Positions 50,789-59,060 of a DNA stretch of 64,000 bases are shown here, piece after piece (position 1 is the stretch's first letter; each line of letters starts with the position of its first letter). The stretch is from positions 2,294,001 through 2,358,000 of the forward strand of contig OZ244956.1 of NCBI GenBank assembly GCA_965222505.1. Reading direction: 5' to 3'. Under the pieces are notes generated by a model. That model searched no databases and was not told the origin of the DNA. It saw only the letters and a list, made by a program, of their open reading frames with translations. Source of the DNA: G965222505 sp965222505. Lineage in GTDB: Bacteria; Bacteroidota; Rhodothermia; Rhodothermales; DATKEJ01. The position numbers were made by a program, and so were the translations under genes.

Positions 50789-52471
50789 TTACTGAATCAC
50801 CTGACGGCGGCCCATCAGTTCCATCCCGTACCGAATCGGGACGGCAAAGCCGAGGCGTTCCATCGTAGAGCCAATCCGCACCCGGTTGACGATACCGATC
50901 ACCCGGCCCATGTCATCAAACACGGGGCCACCGCTGTTGCCGGCCCCCGGCGCCACCGATAGCTCATAGGTGTCTCCGGCGAGGCTCAGGTAGGCCTCAT
51001 CCGACACGCCCAACTGGCTTCCGCGAATGACCCGGCTGATGTTGGCCCGGGACATGGACGGATCGGGAATGGTATGGACCTGGTCGGGACGGGCAATCGG
51101 GATGTCTTGCGAGCGCGTGCCCATCACGATTTGCGGGGAGACCCCTGGGTAGCCCATGTAGGAAACCTCGTTGCCCGGCTGAATGCCGTCGTAGTTGTCG
51201 TAGAGTTCAACCACCGGCAGGGATTCCGGGATGTTCACCTTGACCATCGCCACGTCATGATCCGTGTGGACCCCGACGAGTTGGGCAGGCCAGCGCTGCC
51301 GGTTTTTGGCGAAGGTGACATCCAGATAGACGTTTTGACCTTCGACGTTTTTGCCTCGCAACAGAGGATGAGCCTGCAAGGCTTTCGTGGGAATCCAGTT
51401 GTTAGGGGCTTGCTGTGTGATGCCGAATTCTTCGAGGCCGTCTGCACCCTGGGCGTAAACGATACCGGGGGTGGCATTGTCCGGGAAGATGTAGGCATGC
51501 TCCCAGTTGGCGGCCACGTGGCGGTTGGTCAGGATAAATCCATCACTACCGACTACAAACCCGGAGCCGATCCCCCGGCTGCCGATGAGCCGGTTGGTGC
51601 CGCCCTCATCATCTGTGGTCAACAACGGCATGAGTTGATCGCCGGACTGGACGTAGGCGGCCATCAAGACGGTGTTGCCGTTGGCATCGACGCGGGGCAC
51701 ATAGCGGTGGTAAATCTGGCCGCCGGTTTCGGTCAGGACGAGTTTCCAGCCCATTTCGATGAACACGACCTTGTCGGCATTGGCCGATACGATCTCTGTG
51801 GCTGTCATCGGGCGGGCGGCCTCCATGGCTTCCAGACGGCTCTGTTGTTCCGCCTGGGCTTCAGAAGTTTGTTGCTGCGTCCGGTTAAGGAAGTAACCGC
51901 CCAGCGCCAGGAGCACCGCCAGCGCGGCGGCCCCGATGAGCAGGGTGGTCTTGTTGGATTTGGACCGGGCCTCCCCGACCATACGCTCCACGGTGGCCTG
52001 CCCGACCCCAACCTTGCCCGACTTGGCCAGCGGAATCGTGGACGCGTTGGGGTCTATCCCGAGGCGCGTCGGTTTGGCGGGAACTTCCGCCATGCGGGTG
52101 GCCGGTGGCACGGCTGTGGGGCGTGGGTCCAGATCAAACTGAAACTCCGGTCCGCCCGGCCCCAACTGTACCACATCCCCAACGGAGAGCAGCACGCTAC
52201 CGTTAATTTTTTGCTTGTTGACGTAGACGCCGTTGCGGCTCTGGAGGTCTACGATGGAAAATTGAGGAGCCCCCGTGGGGTCCTGCACAATGCGGGCATG
52301 CTCCCGGCTGACGAGGTCGTCCTGATCCGGATTGTAACGGACATCGGCGGTCTGGGTACGGCCCAGCGTGATGTCATTAAAGGTGCCGACGATGAACTCA
52401 TCGACCTGATTGGCTTTCGATCCCGAGCGGTGCCGCAGGAGCACACGGCGGGTGAGGGCTGTATCTGACAT
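50789..52471 (-). CDS. FHA-domain transmembrane protein with HtrA-like trypsin-type protease domain
   Basis: In the 560-aa product an N-terminal FHA domain (about 20-110: ITLGRTQTADVRY, SREHAR, LQSRNGVYVN) binds phosphothreonine. A TM helix is at about 178-200. The extracytoplasmic serine protease has His in LTNRHVAA, Asp in TDHDVAMVKV and Ser in GAGNSGGPVFDD, so the triad is intact. No PDZ domain is evident. I infer that the cytosolic FHA domain reads phosphorylation by the kinases of the same operon and alters protease activity across the membrane. This is the first gene of the operon. Confidence 0.92.
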   Translation of the reverse strand: MSDTALTRRVLLRHRSGSKANQVDEFIVGTFNDITLGRTQTADVRYNPDQDDLVSREHARIVQDPTGAPQFSIVDLQSRNGVYVNKQKINGSVLLSVGDVVQLGPGGPEFQFDLDPRPTAVPPATRMAEVPAKPTRLGIDPNASTIPLAKSGKVGVGQATVERMVGEARSKSNKTTLLIGAAALAVLLALGGYFLNRTQQQTSEAQAEQQSRLEAMEAARPMTATEIVSANADKVVFIEMGWKLVLTETGGQIYHRYVPRVDANGNTVLMAAYVQSGDQLMPLLTTDDEGGTNRLIGSRGIGSGFVVGSDGFILTNRHVAANWEHAYIFPDNATPGIVYAQGADGLEEFGITQQAPNNWIPTKALQAHPLLRGKNVEGQNVYLDVTFAKNRQRWPAQLVGVHTDHDVAMVKVNIPESLPVVELYDNYDGIQPGNEVSYMGYPGVSPQIVMGTRSQDIPIARPDQVHTIPDPSMSRANISRVIRGSQLGVSDEAYLSLAGDTYELSVAPGAGNSGGPVFDDMGRVIGIVNRVRIGSTMERLGFAVPIRYGMELMGRRQVIQ

Positions 52472-52590
52472 GGTGCAATTTACTGTTTAGGGTGGACGAA
52501 CGAAGATAGGCGCTCTGATAGGGTACGTGCGGTTTTTGCCGAAATGGGGTCACAGGGATCAAAAATACTTTCGTCGCGCTACGCTTTTTT

Positions 52591-52708
52591 TAATGCGTAT
52601 TGCGTATTGCGTAAGGGTGCCTTTACTTATATGTTTTGCACCGCCGGGTACCGGCGGACGCATTACGTCACTGATGTTACGCGACCACCCCTGATTCATG
52701 CGTAACAT
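52591..52708. repeat. Heptad hairpins 9 (GCGTAAT dialect), several helices
   Basis: TAATGCGT (52591-52598) pairs with 52658-52665. CCGCCGG-GTA-CCGGCGG lies at 52641-52657. ATGTTACGC (52674-52682) pairs with GCGTAACAT (52700-52708), 26 bp before the ECF sigma start. Confidence 0.75.
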
Positions 52709-52734
52709 GAGTTACGTCAACGTATCTCCCTGCC

Positions 52735-53310
52735 ATGAAACCGCCTGACCGGGACAAAGTGACCGCGTGGTTGCTTAGCCTGAACAATCCAGAAAAGGAC
52801 GAGGGCCTGGATCTGCTGGTACCGGTCGTCTATGATGAAATGCACCGGCTGGCCCATCACTACATGCGTAACGAACGGGCGGACCATACCATGAACACCA
52901 CGGCGCTTGTACACGAGGCATACCTCAATCTGGTCGACCAGCGGCAGGTCCAATGGCAGAACCGGGCGCACTTTTTCGGCATTGCGGCCCAGGCCATGCG
53001 TAGAATCTTGCTGATGCATGCCCGCAAGAAACAGGCCGCTAAACGGGGCGGCGGACAACGGGCCGTGACCCTCGAAGAGGGCCAATTGGCAGCCTCGGCA
53101 CAGGCCGAAGAACTGCTCGCCATCGACGAAGCCCTGACGCATCTCGAACACCTCGATGAAAGGCTGGCACGCGTGGTAGAGTACCGCTTTTTTGGCGGCT
53201 TGACGGTCGAGGAAACGGCTGCTGTGCTGGAAATTTCCCCGGCTACCGTCAAGCGCGAGTGGCGCACCGCACGGGCCTGGCTGCACCAGAACCTGCGCGA
53301 GGCAGAGTAA
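52735..53310 (+). CDS. ECF sigma factor of the TIGR02999 type
   Basis: The 191-aa product has region 2 at about 25-95 (YDEMHRLAHHYMRNERADHT, TALVHEAYLNLVDQ, AHFFGIAAQAMRRIL). The stretch MHARKKQAAKRGGG is characteristic of this ECF subfamily. Region 4 is at about 130-185 (VVEYRFFGGLTVEETAAVL, SPATVKREWRTARAWL). These factors are usually encoded next to Ser/Thr kinases and may be regulated by phosphorylation instead of a classical anti-sigma. The kinase gene begins 3 bp after its stop. Confidence 0.93.
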   Translation: MKPPDRDKVTAWLLSLNNPEKDEGLDLLVPVVYDEMHRLAHHYMRNERADHTMNTTALVHEAYLNLVDQRQVQWQNRAHFFGIAAQAMRRILLMHARKKQAAKRGGGQRAVTLEEGQLAASAQAEELLAIDEALTHLEHLDERLARVVEYRFFGGLTVEETAAVLEISPATVKREWRTARAWLHQNLREAE

Positions 53311-53313
53311 GGC

Positions 53314-55773
53314 ATGGACACACACCGCTGGCTACAGATCAAGGCCCTCTTCCAGGAAGCCCTCCATTACGATCCCGATGAACGGGCCGCCTTTCTGGAC
53401 AAGGCCTGCCACGGCGATGCCAAGCTGCTGAAAGACGTCCTCAAGCTCCTCCATGCTGATGAAGTGGCCACCCGCGATTTCATGCAGCACCCCCCCGCCA
53501 TGCAAGAAAACCTGTTGCCCAACGCCGACGGGACGCTGGCAACCGGGGCACGCATCGGGACTTACCGCATCGTACGTAAAATCGGCGAGGGGGGGATGGG
53601 GTTTGTCTACCTCGCCGAACGGGCGGACGGGCAGTTCGAGCAGCAGGTGGCCATCAAACTGGTCCGGCGCAACCTGAATGTGACCCGGCTCCAACTCCGC
53701 TTCAGTACCGAACGCCGCATCCTGGCACGGCTGGCCCATCCCAACATTGCCCGGCTTTTTGACGGCGGCCTGACCGAGCCGAGCCCCGGCGTACCCGGCG
53801 GCATCCCCTACCTCATCATGGAATACATCGACGGCTGGCCCATCGATACGTACTGTGATACCCACCACCTCGATACCAACGCCCGGCTCAACCTCTTTCG
53901 CACCGTATGTGAGGCCGTTCATTATGCCCACCAGAATCTGGTGGTCCACCGCGACCTCAAACCCTCGAACATACTCGTCACAAAGGGCGATGGTACATCG
54001 CCTGAGGGTACGGTCAAATTGCTCGACTTCGGCATCGCCAAGCTGGTTGATGAAGATAACCTTGATCCTGAACAACGCCTGACGCGCACGGAGCAGCGCC
54101 TCATGACCCCGGCTTACGCCAGCCCGGAACAGGTCCGAGGAACCCCCGTCACGACGGCCACCGACGTGTACGCCCTGGGGGTCATTTTGTACGAATTGCT
54201 CACGGGTCAGCGCCCCTACCGGTTTCAAACAGCCTCCCCGGTGGACATCCAGCGGATCATATGCGAAGTGGAGCCGGAACGCCCCAGTACCGTCGTTACC
54301 CGCGCCGTGCGCGATGCCGACACGACCTCCCCGGCTGAGCTACGCGCTACCGAGCCAGATCGGCTACGCAAGCGCTTGAGTGGTGACCTGGACAACATCG
54401 TGATGATGGCCTTGCGCAAGGAAGCAGACCGGCGCTACGCCTCAGCCGAACAACTGGCCGAAGACCTGCGCCGCCACCTAGTGGGCCTCCCCGTCAGTGC
54501 CCGTAAAGATACCCTTGGCTACCTGATCTCCCGGTTTATCTACCGGCATAAGATCGGTGTGGCCGCCACCACCCTGCTTTTTCTGGCCGTCCTGGGCGGC
54601 ACCATCGGGATCTGGTGGCAAGCCGGGGTCGCCGAACGCGAACGCGAACGCGCCGAGCGGCGGTTTACGGATGTTCGGCAACTGGCCAACGCCCTGCTGT
54701 TCGATGTGCATGATGCCGTCGCAGACCTGCCCGGCTCCACCCCCGTCCGCGAGTTACTCGTCTCGCGCAGCCTTGAATACCTGGACCGGCTCACCCAGGA
54801 GGGCATCCCGGAAGAGGGGTTACGGATTGAACTGGCCGAAGCCTACCGCAAGGTAGGGGACGTCCAGGGCAACCCCTTCAATGCCAATCTCGGCCAGACC
54901 GAGGCCGCCTTCGTCAGCTACCAAAAAGCCGAAAGTCTGCTCCAGCCCCTCACCCAGGAAGCCCCCAACGAAGAAGCCCTGTATGCCATGGCGCGGGTCT
55001 ATGACAGCATGGGCAGCGTGCAATCTGCGCTGGACGAACTGGATACCGCTGCGCAGCATATGCGGGATGCCATTGCCCTCTACGTCAGACTAGCCAATGC
55101 AAACCCGGAAGACATCCCGACGCAGGTCCGGTACGCCGTCGGCCTGATCAACCTGGCCGACCTGACCGGCAACCCAAAATTCCCCAACCTCGGTGACCGT
55201 GAAGGTGCAAAGGCGTATTTCATGCAAGCCCGCGACCTGCTCCAATCCCTCTACGACAGGCACGGGGATGTGGAGGGCATCTACCGGCGGCTGGCGGTAA
55301 TTTATGAGCGCATCGGGGATATATCCGAGGACCCTGCCGAAGTACAGGCCGCCTTCGAACAATCACTGGCGATGCGGCAAACCCACGCAGAACGAAATCC
55401 CAATAGCATGGATGCCGTCCGCGACCTGGCGATCGCCCACGAAAAAATGGGCGACCTCGCTCTACAGAATAACAACCTGGATGCCGCGCTCGATCGGTAT
55501 GAAACCGCAGGAGCCATCTACGAGGACCTCTACCAAGCCGATACCCTGAATGCCCAGGCCCGGCAAACCCTGGTCATCGGCCTGCTCCACATCGCGGATG
55601 TCCACGGCCGACCGGATCAACCCAATCTCGGCAACCCAACCGAAGCCCACCGCCTCTACCGCCGCGCCGAACGCCTCCTGGCCGATCTGGCCCAACGAGA
55701 CCCCACCAACAGCCGCACACAGTTTTTGCTGGACCTTTTCCGAGAACGTCTGGATGGCCTCGCAGCCAATTAG
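53314..55773 (+). CDS. Transmembrane Ser/Thr kinase with C-terminal TPRs
   Basis: The 819-aa product has an N-terminal helical region (residues 1-75), then a complete kinase domain (about 79-390: IGEGGMGFVYLA, VAIKLVRR, HRDLKPSNILV, DFGIAKLV, TPAYASPEQ). A TM helix is at about 413-432. TPR-like repeats follow, three of which carry an NLG motif (NANLGQTEAAFVSY, FPNLGDREGAKAYF, QPNLGNPTEAHRLY). It is paired with the ECF sigma factor 3 bp upstream. The TPR region is extracytoplasmic and may sense ligands. Its layout equals the partial gene at the left window edge. Its stop overlaps the psuG stop (TTAG). Confidence 0.94.
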   Translation: MDTHRWLQIKALFQEALHYDPDERAAFLDKACHGDAKLLKDVLKLLHADEVATRDFMQHPPAMQENLLPNADGTLATGARIGTYRIVRKIGEGGMGFVYLAERADGQFEQQVAIKLVRRNLNVTRLQLRFSTERRILARLAHPNIARLFDGGLTEPSPGVPGGIPYLIMEYIDGWPIDTYCDTHHLDTNARLNLFRTVCEAVHYAHQNLVVHRDLKPSNILVTKGDGTSPEGTVKLLDFGIAKLVDEDNLDPEQRLTRTEQRLMTPAYASPEQVRGTPVTTATDVYALGVILYELLTGQRPYRFQTASPVDIQRIICEVEPERPSTVVTRAVRDADTTSPAELRATEPDRLRKRLSGDLDNIVMMALRKEADRRYASAEQLAEDLRRHLVGLPVSARKDTLGYLISRFIYRHKIGVAATTLLFLAVLGGTIGIWWQAGVAERERERAERRFTDVRQLANALLFDVHDAVADLPGSTPVRELLVSRSLEYLDRLTQEGIPEEGLRIELAEAYRKVGDVQGNPFNANLGQTEAAFVSYQKAESLLQPLTQEAPNEEALYAMARVYDSMGSVQSALDELDTAAQHMRDAIALYVRLANANPEDIPTQVRYAVGLINLADLTGNPKFPNLGDREGAKAYFMQARDLLQSLYDRHGDVEGIYRRLAVIYERIGDISEDPAEVQAAFEQSLAMRQTHAERNPNSMDAVRDLAIAHEKMGDLALQNNNLDAALDRYETAGAIYEDLYQADTLNAQARQTLVIGLLHIADVHGRPDQPNLGNPTEAHRLYRRAERLLADLAQRDPTNSRTQFLLDLFRERLDGLAAN

Positions 55774-56639
55774 ACCCGAATGTGTTGTTCGGGATAAAGT
55801 GCACGGGCGATCTGTGCGGCCACGCGGGCGTTGTTTTCGAGCAGCGCCCGGTTGGTCTGCACCGTTCGCCCGTTTGTGATTTGAGCCAGCCGGGCCAGCA
55901 AGAATGGCGTCACGGCCGCCGAGCGTAACCCGCGCACCTCGGCTTCGGCCAGGGCCTGGGTGATGGCCGGTTCGATGGCGGCGCGGGGGATATCGTAGAC
56001 CTCGGGTACCGGCACAGCCACCAGGGTGCCGCAGGATAAACTCAGGTTTTGCCGGGCCAGAATGAGTTGGGCCACTTCTTCCGGCGTATTGCACCGCACA
56101 TCCACCGGCAGCCCACTTTGCCTGCTGTAGAACAACGGAAACTCGTCAGTCTGATAGCCGATCACCGTCACCCCTTTGGTTTCCAGCACTTCCAGCGTGG
56201 CAGGCACATCCAACAGTGCTTTGGCCCCAGCGCAGACTACGGTAACAGGGGTTCGCCCTAATTCTTCCAGATCGGCACTCACGTCCATCGGGTTGCCCCG
56301 GTGTACCCCGCCGATGCCGCCGGTAGCAAATAACTCAATGCCATAACGGAGGGCCATCCACATGGTGGCCGCTACGGTGGTAGCTCCGTCCAGCTTTCGG
56401 GCGAAGACGATGGGCAGGTCCCGGCGGCTCACTTTGCGTACGTCTTTGGCCGTTGCCAGATACCGAATGTCATCCTCTGAGAGTTGAGAAATCAGCTTGC
56501 CGCCCCGGATGCCGATGGTGCGCGGCTCGGCCCCCTCAGCCCGAATGACCGCCTCTAGCCGAAGCGCAATCTCCACGTTCTGCGGATACGGCAATCCGTG
56601 GGTAATGACGGTAGATTCCAGAGCAACAGCAGGAGACAT
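55770..56639 (-). CDS. psuG: Pseudouridine-5'-phosphate glycosidase
   Basis: It cleaves pseudouridine 5'-phosphate to uracil and ribose 5-phosphate. The 289-aa product from ATG 56639 begins SPAVALESTVITHGLPYPQN. Other family signatures are FARKLDGATTVAATM (catalytic Lys region) and ATGGIGGVHRGNPMDVSADL. The in-frame start at 56681 would translate repeat into DQSPITNHQSPF and is rejected. No pseudouridine kinase gene (psuK) is adjacent. Its 3' end overlaps the convergent kinase stop by 4 bp. Confidence 0.93.
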   Translation of the reverse strand: MSPAVALESTVITHGLPYPQNVEIALRLEAVIRAEGAEPRTIGIRGGKLISQLSEDDIRYLATAKDVRKVSRRDLPIVFARKLDGATTVAATMWMALRYGIELFATGGIGGVHRGNPMDVSADLEELGRTPVTVVCAGAKALLDVPATLEVLETKGVTVIGYQTDEFPLFYSRQSGLPVDVRCNTPEEVAQLILARQNLSLSCGTLVAVPVPEVYDIPRAAIEPAITQALAEAEVRGLRSAAVTPFLLARLAQITNGRTVQTNRALLENNARVAAQIARALYPEQHIRV

Positions 56640-56649
56640 GGGGAAAGGC

Positions 56650-56678
56650 GATTGGTGATTGGTGATTGGTGATTGGTC
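56650..56678. repeat. Heptad repeat 10 (GGTGATT dialect, single arm)
   Basis: Four 7-nt units (ATTGGTG three times, then ATTGGTC) lie 11-40 bp upstream of the psuG ATG. No complementary arm was found. The following GGCACCCGTAGGGACAGGG (from 56688) matches the context of the palindrome at 15895. Confidence 0.8.
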
Positions 56679-56732
56679 CAATATACGGCACCCGTAGGGA
56701 CAGGGCGTGCTATGTCCGACGGGTGTGCACGG

Positions 56733-57605
56733 CTATCCCAACAGGAATCCCAGGGCCACATGCAGCCTTCGCCGCCAGGCCAGTTCGGAGTGGGGCGCGC
56801 CCGGGAAGGCACGGGTCAGCCGGTGGCGATGGGCATCGTAGCCAGCGGCCTGAAATGCAGCATCGGCCTGTTTCTGGCGGAGGGCGTAGCCTACCATTCG
56901 GGCTTCGGCACCGTAATCGAAATAAACGCGTCGGTCAGCCGGTGGGGGGATGTGGCGTTGCAGGTATTTCAGGACCGCCGGGCCGGCAATGGGCCAACTC
57001 GTCGAGAGGCATCCGACCCGTCCAAACACATCGGGATGCTGCAAAAAGGCGTACAAGGAAACCAGACCGCCCATGCTGGACCCCATGATGGTCGTCTGCA
57101 TCGGCCCTGTTTCGGTCCGGTAGGAGGCATCGATGTAGGGCTTAAGCTCCGTTACGATAAAGTTGAGATACCAGTCGGACAGCGGCTCACCGCCATACCG
57201 CATGATGAAGGTCTCCAGGGCCGGGCGGCGGCGCTTATGGGCCAGCGGCTTTTGGGGCATGTATTCCAGGATACGCTTGGGGGTATTCCAGATGCCCACA
57301 GCGATCACCTCCCCAATTACACCCTCGTCGGCCTGTTGGGTCAGGGTTTCATCTACCCCCCAATCGATCCCGCTGAAGGACAGGCCAGGGTCGAACAAAT
57401 TTTGGCCATCGTGCATGTAAAGTACTGGATACCGACGGTCCGTGTGTTCGGTATAGGAAGCCGGGAGCCAAACCTCAACCGTCCGGTCATCGACCCAATC
57501 CGACGGAAAGGCTTCAAAACGCTCCAGACGCCCCTGAAACACCTTATCACTCACGGCAACGACCGGCTCAGGCTGGAGCAAACCGCTGCTTTTTGCTAGA
57601 GACAT
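56733..57605 (-). CDS. Putative esterase (alpha/beta hydrolase, esterase D/Fes-like)
   Basis: The 290-aa product from ATG 57605 (an in-frame ATG at 57632 is also possible) has the PF00756 pattern: TVEVWLPASYTEH, YPVLYMHDGQNLFD, nucleophile elbow GSSMGGLVSLY, Asp region YFDYGAEA and His in PGAPHSELAWRRRL. These enzymes cleave small esters, often of siderophores or acylated sugars. There is no signal peptide, so it is probably cytosolic. It is preceded by psuG on the same strand, about 90 bp apart. Confidence 0.88.
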   Translation of the reverse strand: MSLAKSSGLLQPEPVVAVSDKVFQGRLERFEAFPSDWVDDRTVEVWLPASYTEHTDRRYPVLYMHDGQNLFDPGLSFSGIDWGVDETLTQQADEGVIGEVIAVGIWNTPKRILEYMPQKPLAHKRRRPALETFIMRYGGEPLSDWYLNFIVTELKPYIDASYRTETGPMQTTIMGSSMGGLVSLYAFLQHPDVFGRVGCLSTSWPIAGPAVLKYLQRHIPPPADRRVYFDYGAEARMVGYALRQKQADAAFQAAGYDAHRHRLTRAFPGAPHSELAWRRRLHVALGFLLG

Positions 57606-57761
57606 AAAGGGAGAGGGTTGGCGTGGACACATGCCAATATCGGAAGGTTACGATTTCGCATACATGCGAATTCCATGAATCAGGGGCGGGGCTGGAATCG
57701 ACCAACGGGCACCGGGGTATAAGCCGCCTGATGCACCAAGCGCACATCTTCTCATACCATC

Positions 57762-58958
57762 ATGACCATACTCTGCCTCGCCAGCTATTATAAGGGCGAA
57801 CGCTTCCTCATTCAAGCCAAACGACAGGGCTGCACCGTGCTGCTGCTCACCTCCCAGGACCTCCAGCATGAACCCTGGCCGTGGGATAGCATCGACGAGG
57901 TGTTTTACATGCCTTATGCAGCCGATGAATGGGACATCAAAGCGATGACACATGCCGTCAGCTATGTGGCCCGGTCTCGCAACATCGAACGCATCGTGGC
58001 GCTGGACGATTTCGACCTGGAAAAAGCCTCACTCCTCCGGGAACATCTCCGTGTACCCGGCATGGGCGAAACCCGCACCCGGTTTTTCCGCGATAAACTC
58101 GCCATGCGGATGCAAGCCCGCGACAATGACGTGCTGGTGCCAGACTTTGTGCATGTACTCAACTACGACAAGGTTCGTGCGTTTATGGCCACCGTGCCCG
58201 GCCCCTGGGTTCTGAAGCCCCGCTCGGCTGCCTCGGCCATCGGCATCATTAAAATCCATCAGCCGGACGACCTCTGGCCCATCCTTGATGAACTGGGTGA
58301 CGAACAATCCTACTACGTCCTGGAAGCCTTCGTGCCAGGAGACGTGTACCACGTGGACGGCATTGCCGATGGCGATGAAGTGATCTTCTCCCGCGTGCAC
58401 AAATACGCGGACCCGCCCATGAAAACCTCCCACGAAGGGGGCGTCTTCTGTACACACAGCACCCCCTATGGCAGCCCGGACGAAGTGGCCCTGCAAGCCC
58501 TGAACAAGAAGGTCATGACGGCGTTCGGCCTGCGCCGGGGCGTGATGCATACCGAGTTCATCAAAGCCCATGAAGATGGTCGGTTTTACTTCCTGGAAAC
58601 GGCGGCACGTGTTGGCGGGGCACACATCGCCGAAACCCTGGAAGCCTCCAGCGGCATCAACCTATGGGCCGAATGGGCACACCTCGAAAGCATACCGCTG
58701 GACGAACCCTACACCTTGCCCGAGATCAAAACGGAATATTCCGGCATCGTCGTCTCCCTGGCTCGCCAGGAACATCCGGATACCTCGGCCTACGATGATC
58801 CGGAAATCGTGTGGCGGCTCAATAAGCGGCACCACGCCGGCCTGATCGTCCATTCACCCAACTATGACCGGGTACAAACGCTGCTCAACCACTACATGAC
58901 CCGCTTTCAGGAGGACTTCATGGCTGTACAACCGGCCCCGGATAAACCCACCCACTGA
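57762..58958 (+). CDS. ATP-grasp domain protein
   Basis: The 398-aa product has an N-terminal Rossmann-like part (ILCLASYYKGERFLIQAKRQ) and an ATP-grasp core at about 115-310, including PWVLKPRSAASAIGIIKI (nucleotide lysine), YYVLEAFVPGDVYHVDGI, and the metal-site stretch FYFLETAARVGGAHIAE. ATP-grasp enzymes ligate carboxylates with amines or thiols through acyl phosphates. Its ligation partner is unknown. Stand-alone ATP-grasps of this shape occur in dipeptide or small-peptide synthesis. It is divergent from the esterase gene. Confidence 0.85.
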   Translation: MTILCLASYYKGERFLIQAKRQGCTVLLLTSQDLQHEPWPWDSIDEVFYMPYAADEWDIKAMTHAVSYVARSRNIERIVALDDFDLEKASLLREHLRVPGMGETRTRFFRDKLAMRMQARDNDVLVPDFVHVLNYDKVRAFMATVPGPWVLKPRSAASAIGIIKIHQPDDLWPILDELGDEQSYYVLEAFVPGDVYHVDGIADGDEVIFSRVHKYADPPMKTSHEGGVFCTHSTPYGSPDEVALQALNKKVMTAFGLRRGVMHTEFIKAHEDGRFYFLETAARVGGAHIAETLEASSGINLWAEWAHLESIPLDEPYTLPEIKTEYSGIVVSLARQEHPDTSAYDDPEIVWRLNKRHHAGLIVHSPNYDRVQTLLNHYMTRFQEDFMAVQPAPDKPTH

Positions 58959-59060
58959 TGGTCCATGTGGAAGGATAATTACCCCGGCCTTCGTTTTGTC
59001 CTCTGCCGTTTACACCTTAAGTTCGGGTTTCGTTAGATATCCCGTACCCAACGTAACCCG

